Shown here piece after piece: positions 34,111-40,507 of a DNA stretch of 56,954 nt. Both the position numbers and the translations under genes were made by a program. Under the pieces are notes generated by a model that worked only from the letters and a program-made list of their open reading frames with translations, searched no databases and was not told the DNA's origin. Every line of letters starts with the position of its first letter. Position 1 is the first letter of the stretch. Origin of the DNA: an uncultured Eubacteriales bacterium (GTDB lineage Bacteria > Bacillota > Clostridia > Oscillospirales > Acutalibacteraceae); NCBI GenBank assembly GCA_948968885.1, contig CAREUR010000005.1:1-56954 (forward strand). The letters run 5' to 3'.

Positions 34111-34452
34111 ATGCCTGGTACACGAAAACTAGGGAGAGATACCGCTCATCGGACGGCGATGCTGAGGGCTATGGTGACTTTTCTTTTGGAGAATGGCCGG
34201 ATTGAAACGACGGTATATCGCGCAAAGGAAGTACGTTCTTTGACGGAAAAGATGATTACTATGGCTAAGGAAAATAATTTGCACAACAAGCGCATGGCTA
34301 TGGGATTTATTACTAAGGAAGACGTTGTGAAGAAGTTATTTGACGAGATTGCGCCGAAATATTTGCAGGCAAACGGTGGATACACAAGGATTATTAAGAT
34401 GGGGCCACGCCGAGGTGATGCGGCGGAGATGGCTATAATAGAACTAGTATAA
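34111..34452 (+). CDS. rplQ: 50S ribosomal protein L17
   Basis: A 113-residue L17: PGTRKLGRDTAHRTAMLRAMVTFLLENGRIETTVYRAKEVRSLTEKMIT and GGYTRIIKMGPRRGDAAEMAIIELV. Last gene of the ribosomal cluster; ATG at 34111 follows AAAGGAGTGA. Confidence 0.98.
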   Translation: MPGTRKLGRDTAHRTAMLRAMVTFLLENGRIETTVYRAKEVRSLTEKMITMAKENNLHNKRMAMGFITKEDVVKKLFDEIAPKYLQANGGYTRIIKMGPRRGDAAEMAIIELV

Positions 34453-34487
34453 GTTGCAACAACACATTTAGATTTTGATTTGATATG

Positions 34488-34535
34488 CCCCTTAGAGGTG
34501 CTCTGGCTTGGAGTTCTCTTTGGGGTTGTTTTTAT
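34488..34535 (+). terminator. Terminator of the ribosomal protein operon
   Basis: CCCCTTAGAG (34488-34497) pairs with CTCTTTGGGG (34516-34525) at 8 of 10 positions, with two T-T mismatches. A GTTG then T-rich tract follows. Located 36 bp after the rplQ stop. Confidence 0.65.
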
Positions 34536-34755
34536 TGTTTTGGTGTAATTTTGAGAGTTTTGTTTTTGTGTTGTATTTGCTAAAAAAGAAAAATAAGCGA
34601 GGCACTGTGGTGTTTGCGCCTCACTTACTATTAATGTTGGTTTTTCATTTAACTTGAAAAGTTGAAAATGAAAAGGTGGTGTTAAAAGAATAGAAAAATA
34701 AATTTCTATTCTGGATAATTATAGCACCTTAGCAATGCAAATGCAATGCATATTT

Positions 34756-34785
34756 ATATGCAAAAATATATTATAATATGCAAAA
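34756..34785 (+). promoter_or_regulatory. Direct repeats overlapping the -10 of the RHH gene (candidate operator)
   Basis: ATATGCAAAA occurs at 34756-34765 and again at 34776-34785, exactly 20 bp apart (about two helical turns). Between and around them lie TATAAT (34772-34777) and the palindrome ATATTATAATAT (34768-34779). This is the layout expected for an autoregulatory ribbon-helix-helix operator. Confidence 0.5.
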
Positions 34786-34804
34786 GGACATGTAAGGTGA
34801 GGGT

Positions 34805-34990
34805 TTGAAAAGATTTAAAATACCTATAGTTCCACCTACGACGAATAAGTGCATACGATTTCCTAATGATGTGATTGAACGTGTTGAAGATTTCATAAAG
34901 GGGAAAGATTGCACTTTTTCGGCTTTTGTGGTAGAAGCTGTTCGGGTGGCGCTTTGTAATTTGGAAGAAGAAAAAGATATGAAGGATTAA
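34805..34990 (+). CDS. Small ribbon-helix-helix (Arc/CopG-type) protein
   Basis: A 61-residue protein. NKCIRFPNDVIERVEDFIKGKDCTFSAFVVEAVRVALCNL fits a ribbon-helix-helix fold: a short strand (14-20), helix A (about 21-32), a turn, and helix B (37-54). Such proteins bind DNA as dimers of dimers and often repress their own gene. The start is TTG at 34805, close behind AAGGTGA. No toxin gene follows; the gene is closed by a strong terminator, so it is not an obvious toxin-antitoxin pair. The target is unknown. Confidence 0.75.
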   Translation: MKRFKIPIVPPTTNKCIRFPNDVIERVEDFIKGKDCTFSAFVVEAVRVALCNLEEEKDMKD

Positions 34991-35041
34991 TTTGCTGCAG
35001 CAAAATTTTAGTTAATATAATGACTTATAAAAAATATTATA

Positions 35042-35078
35042 ATGCAAAACCGTTTGATTGCGGTTTTGCATATTTTTT
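35042..35078 (+). terminator. Terminator after the RHH gene
   Basis: An 11-bp perfect stem, 35042-35052 with 35061-35071 (ATGCAAAACCG and its complement), eight-base loop, followed by A and seven T. Strong intrinsic terminator 52 bp after the gene stop. Confidence 0.92.
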
Positions 35079-35110
35079 TGTTTTTATGAAAAAAATAATA
35101 GAGAACTTTT

Positions 35111-35149
35111 GTGAGAGTATAGATATGGGCTGTATAAATCGGCTCTCAC
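35111..35149. other. Inverted repeat upstream of the leader-peptide promoter
   Basis: GTGAGAG at 35111-35117 pairs with CTCTCAC at 35143-35149 across a 25-base loop. It lies between the RHH terminator and the -35 at 35170, so it could be an operator or part of a small RNA; no T run follows. Confidence 0.4.
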
Positions 35150-35169
35150 GGGAATTTTAAATAAAATTA

Positions 35170-35198
35170 TTGACTAATATAAAAAAATATGGTACAAT
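35170..35198 (+). promoter_or_regulatory. Promoter of the double-glycine peptide gene
   Basis: TTGACT (35170-35175) and TACAAT (35193-35198) with 17-bp spacing, 32 bp before the peptide's start codon. Confidence 0.75.
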
Positions 35199-35229
35199 TA
35201 CAACAATTAATGATAAGGAGGACTCTGTG

Positions 35230-35430
35230 ATGGGCTTTTTTGATAGGACGCAAAAAAATGGCGAAATGAGCGGAAAAAATGAGAAAAAAGGTCTGGCGTT
35301 AAATGAGTTGAACGAGGATGAGTTGTTGAATGTAGCTGGGGGACAGGATTATCATTCGGAGCAGGAGAAGCTGGCGAACATAAATACGATAAAATCGATT
35401 GTGAATGCACCAAAGAATAAGATAAACTAA
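35230..35430 (+). CDS. Double-glycine-leader peptide precursor, putative
   Basis: A 66-residue peptide. The segment LALNELNEDELLNVAGG (22-38) is a typical leader end of peptides processed by C39 peptidase-ABC transporters: acidic, with L and E at regular spacing and Gly-Gly at 37-38. The predicted product is 28 residues (39-66), hydrophilic, with no Cys, so it is not a lanthipeptide or disulfide bacteriocin. It could be a signal peptide or an unmodified bacteriocin. ATG at 35230 follows AAGGAGGA. No transporter or immunity gene is in the window. The next gene is a GNAT enzyme 112 bp downstream. Confidence 0.7.
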   Translation: MGFFDRTQKNGEMSGKNEKKGLALNELNEDELLNVAGGQDYHSEQEKLANINTIKSIVNAPKNKIN

Positions 35431-35542
35431 TGAATTTGAAAATTTTGACAAAACGATAGTGTCAAAAGGCAGACGAGTGGCATATTGTGTGAATTGTGAG
35501 GGATTGAACCGAAAAAACAACATCAAAAGGGAGGGAGAAGCC

Positions 35543-36136
35543 GTGCCAAGGTCGCAGACTGCCGTTGCTACGGTTAAATGCATAGACTTTCTGCCTCGAT
35601 ATTTGGGCCCGATGGTGGAGCTTGGCGAAGAAAGGTTTGGCGAGAAGTATACGAGCAAAAGCAAGTTACGGTCGTATATAGAAAAAAAGGATAACATATG
35701 CAAGCTAGCAGTTGACGCGGAAGACGACAGGCTATTAGGATTTTTCTTGATGCATGGAACAAGCGTTTCGGGGCTTTCAAAGGAGTTTAAACTGACAACC
35801 GCAGAAATAAAGAGCATTGTTGGGGAAAATAAAAAAATCTGTGTGGCGAAGTCTCTAGTGCTGCAAAAGGACGCAGAAAAGGCTGGCATCGCGACAAAGT
35901 TAGCGCAAAAAGGATTAGAAAAGGCAAAAGCAAAAGCAAAGGGATTTTACTCGTGCTGGTCGCCTCTGTGGATAAGGAAAGATGGAGCGATTCCGGCGCA
36001 GAATGTCATTGAAAGAATGGGGTTTACATTTTATAAGATTGTACATATGTTGTGGGTTGACGACAAAGACTATAAATGCATAGACTGCAAAGGCCCGTGC
36101 GAATGCGATGCCGCGGTGTATTACAAGATTTTGTAA
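35543..36136 (+). CDS. GNAT-family acetyltransferase with C-terminal cysteine cluster
   Basis: A 197-residue protein. The GNAT acetyl-CoA core is SLVLQKDAEKAGIATKLAQKGLEKAKAKG-like (104-133), followed by PAQNVIERMGFTFYKIVHMLW. The end carries a CxxCxxxCxC cluster (Cys179, 182, 186, 188) in YKCIDCKGPCECDAAVYYK, as seen in some GNATs of unknown substrate, possibly metal-binding. The start is GTG at 35543 after AAGGGAGGGAG; the in-frame GTG at 35459 has no ribosome site. It follows the double-glycine peptide without a clear terminator, so may share its promoter. Peptide acetylation is only a guess. Confidence 0.75.
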   Translation: MPRSQTAVATVKCIDFLPRYLGPMVELGEERFGEKYTSKSKLRSYIEKKDNICKLAVDAEDDRLLGFFLMHGTSVSGLSKEFKLTTAEIKSIVGENKKICVAKSLVLQKDAEKAGIATKLAQKGLEKAKAKAKGFYSCWSPLWIRKDGAIPAQNVIERMGFTFYKIVHMLWVDDKDYKCIDCKGPCECDAAVYYKIL

Positions 36137-36167
36137 GCTTGAAAATTTAAAATTAATAATGAAATAT

Positions 36168-36210
36168 CCGTGCCCAAGAGCGATTCTGTTCTGGGTGCGG
36201 CTTTTATTTT
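36168..36210 (+). terminator. Terminator after the GNAT gene
   Basis: 36168-36176 pairs with 36192-36200 over nine positions (two G-T wobbles), followed by CTTTTATTTT. Lies 31 bp after the stop codon. Confidence 0.75.
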
Positions 36211-36377
36211 GTGTATAAAAAAAGTGGTTACATTTTATGCTTTTGTATAATTTGCAGAAATTTATGCGACTTTCTAAAATAGAAATTAGAGCTATTTTTT
36301 ATATAGTATAATTTACATTTGTAGCACATTGTGTGGTTACATTACAAGAATTTATTTTTTTAAGAGGAAAAGATAGG

Positions 36378-37001
36378 ATGTTAACGGAATTTTTATTGTC
36401 GCTTTTTATTCCTTTTGTGGGGTCTACGCAAGGAGCAGAAGCGAAAATGGCAAATCAAAGTGAGCAAGGTCAAAAATTTGAAGGTGTATATAAAGGAGGG
36501 CAAAGGACACCTTTGAGCACGGTAGAAGAGGCTTTAAGAAATTTAAAAATTAAAGAGGAAAGTGCAAAATTTCACATGCAAATGTGCTACGATGCGCTAC
36601 AAAAAGCAGAACGTGCAAAGCCTATCCCCTTAAATAAGATTGAGGAGATGTTAGAGGACCTAGTTAAAAAGGACAAAGAATTAGATGTAACCCTTAGTTC
36701 ATTGCCAGATGTGGAGGTTTGGTCGGTTGAAGACAAGAATTTTTTATTTGCGTTTAATAAAAAATTAAAACAATTAAAACAAGCAGAAAACAGTAACGAA
36801 GAAAATATGCGTAAATTTGCTTATATTAAATGGATGCTAATAAATAGAGAAGCGCTTGAAACAGCTGCAAATGCTCCTGCTGAATATGCTAAAATGGTTT
36901 GTGAGGAAGCTAAATTAGCTTCAGACAGAGTAGAAGAAGCAAAGGGCATTTTAAGGCGCGCTGTACATAATCTCATGAATTTTATTGAAAGAAATAATTA
37001 A
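36378..37001 (+). CDS. Putative exported helical protein, unrecognised
   Basis: A 207-residue protein without a recognised family. The N-terminus (MLTEFLLSLFIPFVGSTQGAEA) looks like a short signal peptide or anchor, but lacks basic residues; an in-frame GTG at 36333 would add a basic segment yet has no ribosome site. The remainder is charged and strongly helical with heptad-like patterns (residues 50-108 and 120-205), one Cys at 70 and one at 175. ATG at 36378 follows AGAGGAAAAGATAGG. AT-rich codon use differs from the ribosomal block. It lies 74 bp before the transglutaminase-like gene. Confidence 0.6.
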   Translation: MLTEFLLSLFIPFVGSTQGAEAKMANQSEQGQKFEGVYKGGQRTPLSTVEEALRNLKIKEESAKFHMQMCYDALQKAERAKPIPLNKIEEMLEDLVKKDKELDVTLSSLPDVEVWSVEDKNFLFAFNKKLKQLKQAENSNEENMRKFAYIKWMLINREALETAANAPAEYAKMVCEEAKLASDRVEEAKGILRRAVHNLMNFIERNN

Positions 37002-37075
37002 ATGAATTTTCATGTTGACAAAAAGTGGATTATATTTTAGTGTATAAATAACAAATTTTTAGAAGGAGATATTTT

Positions 37076-37957
37076 ATGAAGTTAAGGAGATTTTTATCAG
37101 GAGTATTGATTTTTTCAATAGCATTCGTTGGTGTGAATGCTAAGGCGGAAGTGGTTCCAGAGGCAAGTTTGTCAGAAAGGTTAAATAAGGTTATAGATAA
37201 GGTTTCACCACTATTTGGAGATTTTATTAGAGCGATAAGCAATATCCCTACACTAGACTGGCTAGATGACATCTCTGATGCTGTTGACATTAATTTATGC
37301 AAAAAGTATCATGTTAATTCAATTGGCTTAGTTAAGAGAAAAGAGATTGAGGATGCGTATGTGAATTTAATAAAAAAACATCATATAGGGTGCTGCAGAG
37401 TTCTTGCAGCATATATAGGGCGGCTTCTTGATGAATACAACATTAAATATTATATTATAAATGTAGCGGGAAATAATCAATTAGAAGACAACCATGAAGT
37501 TGTTTTCATTCCGGGTGTTGGTGTGTTGGACTTCTTGGGAGATTTAAATCAGAACAATTCTAAATTGACAGTTAGACCTCTTGAAAAATTTTTAAAAAAT
37601 ATGAAGTGGGGTTATAAAAATACTATTACGTCAGGATACGTTAATGAATATGATAAAGACGGGTACCTTAAGGATCAAAAAGATATAGGGGTTTTTATGA
37701 AGGAAAATAATATAACATGTAAATACAAATTTCCATTATTTTGTCAAACGTTGAGATCTAAAACAGGTATGCTTATGAGTGCATTTTTCCCTCGAAAAGA
37801 TGTTGAAAAGGCCCTAAAAAACTCTGATTGTTCTGATTGTAAGGACCTTGAAGACTTAGCAAAGCATGAAAAAAAGGGCATTTATGATATTTTGAGAGAT
37901 TATTTGAATATAAATCCAAGAGATTTTAATTTTTTGGGGCAGCACGAAGAATTATAA
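37076..37957 (+). CDS. Secreted transglutaminase-like (papain-fold) protein, putative
   Basis: A 293-residue protein with a clear signal peptide (KLRR, hydrophobic core to residue 22, probable cleavage after AKA at 24). Residues 104-155 fit a transglutaminase-like core: Cys106/Cys107 in HIGCCRVLAAYIGRLLDEYNI, His140 in DNHEVVF and Asp152 in VGVLDFLGD, with spacing like the Cys-His-Asp triad of bacterial transglutaminase-fold peptidases. The C-terminal third (from about 200) has more cysteines (215, 223, 250, 253 region). ATG follows GAAGGAGA. The function may be cross-linking, peptide cleavage or structural; overall identity to known families is not visible. Confidence 0.6.
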   Translation: MKLRRFLSGVLIFSIAFVGVNAKAEVVPEASLSERLNKVIDKVSPLFGDFIRAISNIPTLDWLDDISDAVDINLCKKYHVNSIGLVKRKEIEDAYVNLIKKHHIGCCRVLAAYIGRLLDEYNIKYYIINVAGNNQLEDNHEVVFIPGVGVLDFLGDLNQNNSKLTVRPLEKFLKNMKWGYKNTITSGYVNEYDKDGYLKDQKDIGVFMKENNITCKYKFPLFCQTLRSKTGMLMSAFFPRKDVEKALKNSDCSDCKDLEDLAKHEKKGIYDILRDYLNINPRDFNFLGQHEEL

Positions 37958-38013
37958 TCGATGTATAACAAAATTTATTGTTAATTAAAATATATAATTT
38001 TACTAAAAAAGAT

Positions 38014-38090
38014 GTTCCCTTATATTTGGTTATCTGAATGCTTTCTAGGCTTCAAATGCACACCGTATATAAGGGGACTTTTAATTTTTT
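38014..38090 (+). terminator. Long-loop terminator after the transglutaminase-like gene
   Basis: 38014-38025 pairs with 38067-38078 over 12 positions (one wobble), with a 41-base loop, followed by TTTTAATTTTTT. On the minus strand it also lies just past the cysteine-rich peptide gene, so it may serve both convergent genes. Confidence 0.6.
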
Positions 38091-38101
38091 ATATTAGATT
38101 T

Positions 38102-38212
38102 TTAGTTGCAGCCGCATCCGCAGTCGTTATTGTTGTTGCCGCAGCAGCACATAATGAGTATCAATAGGATGATCCAAGAACAACCTCCGCCAAAACCATT
38201 GTTGTTGCACAT
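38102..38212 (-). CDS. 36-residue cysteine-rich single-helix membrane peptide
   Basis: A 36-residue peptide: an Asn/Gly-rich start (MCNNNGFGGGC), a hydrophobic segment SWIILLILIM (12-21), a CCCG block (22-25) and an Asn-rich, CGCGC tail. It resembles short YjcZ-like membrane peptides common in Clostridia, some linked to sporulation, but it is richer in cysteine (8 of 36). The start ATG at 38212 is preceded by AAAGGAGGT. Role unknown; the clustered cysteines suggest metal binding or thiol chemistry at the membrane. Confidence 0.75.
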   Translation of the reverse strand: MCNNNGFGGGCSWIILLILIMCCCGNNNNDCGCGCN

Positions 38213-38379
38213 AGGGGTTTACCTCCTTTTGTTTATTTCAATACATCATATGGGGCGCGCCTTTGAGAGGTTCCAGTAAAGCTTTATGATTTTTAAAAAA
38301 CTTTAAAATAGTGAGAATTTTAATGAAATTGGCAGAATAATTAAGATAAACGGATATAGGCCGTATATATCTAAGTTGA

Positions 38380-38396
38380 ATTGACTTTATTTGACT
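38380..38396 (-). promoter_or_regulatory. CtsR box 1
   Basis: On the minus strand, two heptads of the AGTCAAA type separated by three bases; 16 of 17 positions fit the CtsR consensus. It covers the -35 of the ctsR promoter. Confidence 0.85.
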
Positions 38397-38418
38397 TTGA
38401 CTATTGATGGCTTATTAT
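38391..38418 (+). promoter_or_regulatory. Promoter of the ctsR-mcsA-mcsB-clpC operon
   Basis: TTGACT (38391-38396) and TATTAT (38413-38418) with 16-bp spacing, sitting between the two CtsR boxes. Confidence 0.7.
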
Positions 38419-38428
38419 TTAAAATTAA

Positions 38429-38445
38429 GGTCAAAGATGGTTAAA
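38429..38445 (+). promoter_or_regulatory. CtsR box 2
   Basis: GGTCAAA (38429-38435), three-base spacer GAT, then GGTTAAA (38439-38445): one mismatch to the heptad consensus. It lies downstream of the -10, opposite in orientation to box 1. Confidence 0.85.
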
Positions 38446-38465
38446 GTAAAAAGGAGATGAAAAAC

Positions 38466-38921
38466 TTGGGAATAAGCGATGAAGTTGCGAGGTACCTTTT
38501 AGAATTGCTGGAGGAATCGCAGGGAGATATACAAATTCAGCGAAATGAGCTGGCGAGCAATATTGGCTGTGTGCCGAGCCAGATAAATTACGTGATAACT
38601 TCGAGATTCACGCCGGAGCATGGATATATTGTGGAGAGCAGGCGGGGCGGCGGCGGATATATTCGGATTACCCGCATAAAAACCGAAAAAAGTACAGCGA
38701 TCATGAATATAATAAATGCTATCGGGGCACGGGTGGACGCACTTTCTGCCGAGATGATTGTTGAAAGCCTGGTTCGGCGCGACATTCTTTCGGAAAACAC
38801 GAGCAGGTTGATGTTGAGCGCTATTTCGGACAGAGTGTATTCGGATATTCCGGTGAATTTGAGGTGCGGACTTAGGGCGTCGATATTAAAAAAAATGCTG
38901 CTGACTCAAGTGGAGCTGTAA
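38466..38921 (+). CDS. ctsR: Transcriptional repressor CtsR
   Basis: A 151-residue class III heat-shock repressor: SDEVARYLLELLEES, RNELASNIGCVPSQINYVITSRFTPEHGYIVESRRGGGGYIRI (winged helix with the tetraglycine heat-sensing wing) and a C-terminal dimer domain. The start is TTG at 38466, nine bases after AAGGAG; the ATG at 38457 abuts the ribosome site. It represses this operon through the two boxes upstream and is inactivated by heat and degraded by ClpCP with McsA/McsB. Confidence 0.96.
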   Translation: MGISDEVARYLLELLEESQGDIQIQRNELASNIGCVPSQINYVITSRFTPEHGYIVESRRGGGGYIRITRIKTEKSTAIMNIINAIGARVDALSAEMIVESLVRRDILSENTSRLMLSAISDRVYSDIPVNLRCGLRASILKKMLLTQVEL

Positions 38922-38943
38922 ATTAAACAAAGGGGGAATCTTT

Positions 38944-39459
38944 ATGTTGTGCCAATCTTGCGGCAAAAATCAGGCGAATACGCATATAAAAAGGGTGATA
39001 AACGGCGAGCTAACCGAATACATGCTGTGCGAAAAGTGTGCGGCTAAGTTGGGATACTCGAATATTTTTGAAAATTTTGGGTTTGGATTCAGTTTTGATA
39101 ATTTATTGGGCAGTTTTTTTGCGAACAGCGAACCTAAGTTGATGCCGACGAGCAACAAGCGGTGCGATTTTTGCGGCTCGTCTTTTGAGGACATTTCGAA
39201 CACGGGCAAGGTCGGGTGCGCCAAGTGCTACGGCGCGTTTTTTGACCAACTTATGCCGTCCATAAAAAGGATCCACGGTAACACCAAGCATGCGGGCAAA
39301 TTTGGCTCTAGGACGGGCGGCAAGAAGAATACGCTAAAAAGTAAAATTCAAGCTCTTGACGAAAAAATGAAGGTGGCAATAAGCGAACAAAACTTTGAGG
39401 AGGCTGCTAAAATTCGGGATGAGCTAAAAAAATTGAGAGAAAAGGAGGGCCTTAAATAA
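38944..39459 (+). CDS. mcsA: McsA, zinc-binding activator of McsB
   Basis: A 171-residue protein with four CxxC pairs (CQSC, CEKC, CDFC, CAKC) and a C-terminal UVR motif EKMKVAISEQNFEEAAKIRDELKKL. It activates the arginine kinase McsB. ATG at 38944 follows AAAGGGGG; the stop overlaps mcsB by one base. Confidence 0.95.
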   Translation: MLCQSCGKNQANTHIKRVINGELTEYMLCEKCAAKLGYSNIFENFGFGFSFDNLLGSFFANSEPKLMPTSNKRCDFCGSSFEDISNTGKVGCAKCYGAFFDQLMPSIKRIHGNTKHAGKFGSRTGGKKNTLKSKIQALDEKMKVAISEQNFEEAAKIRDELKKLREKEGLK

Positions 39460-40490
39460 TGAGTAAGTGGTACGAAAAGGCCGGAGATTACAGCGATGTT
39501 GTGATTAGCACGAGGATTCGGCTGGCTCGGAATATTTTGAAATATCCGTTTCCGTGCAAGATGAATTCGGCAATGAAGCGCGAGGTTATCGGTGACATCA
39601 AGGCAGCACTGGCTAAGCCGGAGTTTAAAAGCTATAACTTTAGCTGCTTGGATGGCGAGAATGCGAATATAATTCAGCTAAAAAGCCTGGTGGAACGCCA
39701 TCTGGTGAGTCCGGACTTTGTGAATCCAGACAAATTTAAGACGGTGTTTTTGTCCCAAAACAGCGACATCAGCATAATGGTAAACGAGGAGGACCACATC
39801 CGTCTGCAAGCTATGAAAGAGGGCCTGGCGCTAGAGGACACCTATAGCGCAGCGGACGAAATAGACAGCAAGCTCGATGAATCGCTAACGTTTGCGTTTA
39901 ATGAGCAGCTTGGATATTTAACGCAGTGCCCAACAAATTTGGGAACGGGCATGAGAGCCTCAATAATGCTGCATTTGCCGGCCCTAAAAAAATGCGGAAT
40001 GATCGAAAAAATATCGTCAAGCCTAATAAAACTGGGCTTAACCATGCGCGGAATATACGGCGAGGGCACCGAACCGAAGGGGGACATATACCAAATTTCC
40101 AACCAGGTCACTTTGGGGATCTCCGAAAAAATCGCGCTGAAGAACCTCAACGACATCACGCTGCAGATAATAACTCAGGAACGAAACTGCCGCAAAGAGT
40201 TGGCAAAGAACGTCCAGGTTGTTGACAACATAAGCAGATCGGTTGGGGTTTTGAAAACGGCTAAGGTTTTAAACAACGATGAATTCATGAAGCTGATTTC
40301 GAAAGTAAGGCTAGGCCTTTCTATCGGCGTAATTAAGGGAATCTCTTACGACGTTATAAACGAGATCACCGTAAAGTCGCAGCCTTTCATGTTAATGCAA
40401 GCGGCAAAGGAGGAACTGACGCCGATTAAGCTAGATCAAAAAAGAGCGGAACTGATGAACGAAGAGTTTCGCAAAGTAGAAGTACTGTGA
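39459..40490 (+). CDS. mcsB: Protein arginine kinase McsB
   Basis: A 343-residue phosphagen-kinase-fold enzyme that phosphorylates arginines to mark proteins for ClpCP. It has VISTRIRLARN, NEEDHIRLQ, GYLTQCPTNLGTGMRAS and the RGIYGEGTEPKGDIYQISNQVTLG substrate loop. ATG at 39459, overlapping the mcsA stop. Confidence 0.96.
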   Translation: MSKWYEKAGDYSDVVISTRIRLARNILKYPFPCKMNSAMKREVIGDIKAALAKPEFKSYNFSCLDGENANIIQLKSLVERHLVSPDFVNPDKFKTVFLSQNSDISIMVNEEDHIRLQAMKEGLALEDTYSAADEIDSKLDESLTFAFNEQLGYLTQCPTNLGTGMRASIMLHLPALKKCGMIEKISSSLIKLGLTMRGIYGEGTEPKGDIYQISNQVTLGISEKIALKNLNDITLQIITQERNCRKELAKNVQVVDNISRSVGVLKTAKVLNNDEFMKLISKVRLGLSIGVIKGISYDVINEITVKSQPFMLMQAAKEELTPIKLDQKRAELMNEEFRKVEVL

Positions 40491-40507
40491 AAAAGGGGAG
40501 AAATGCC

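Larger units (their letters stand above)
34453..34804 (+). other. Spacer with two hairpins and an AT-rich operator region
   Basis: No gene is seen in these 352 bp. The left part holds the terminator after rplQ (34488-34535). A second hairpin, 34595-34603 with 34618-34626 (8 of 9 pairs), is followed by a TTTTT run at 34641. The right part (34733-34800) is AT-rich with repeated ATGCAA words, direct repeats and a -10-like TATAAT that lead into the small ribbon-helix-helix gene. Confidence 0.6.

Noticed and set aside
34805..35430. Toxin-antitoxin operon (RHH antitoxin plus toxin)
   Set aside because: A strong terminator and a new promoter separate the RHH gene from the next gene, and that gene has a leader-peptide pattern rather than a toxin fold.
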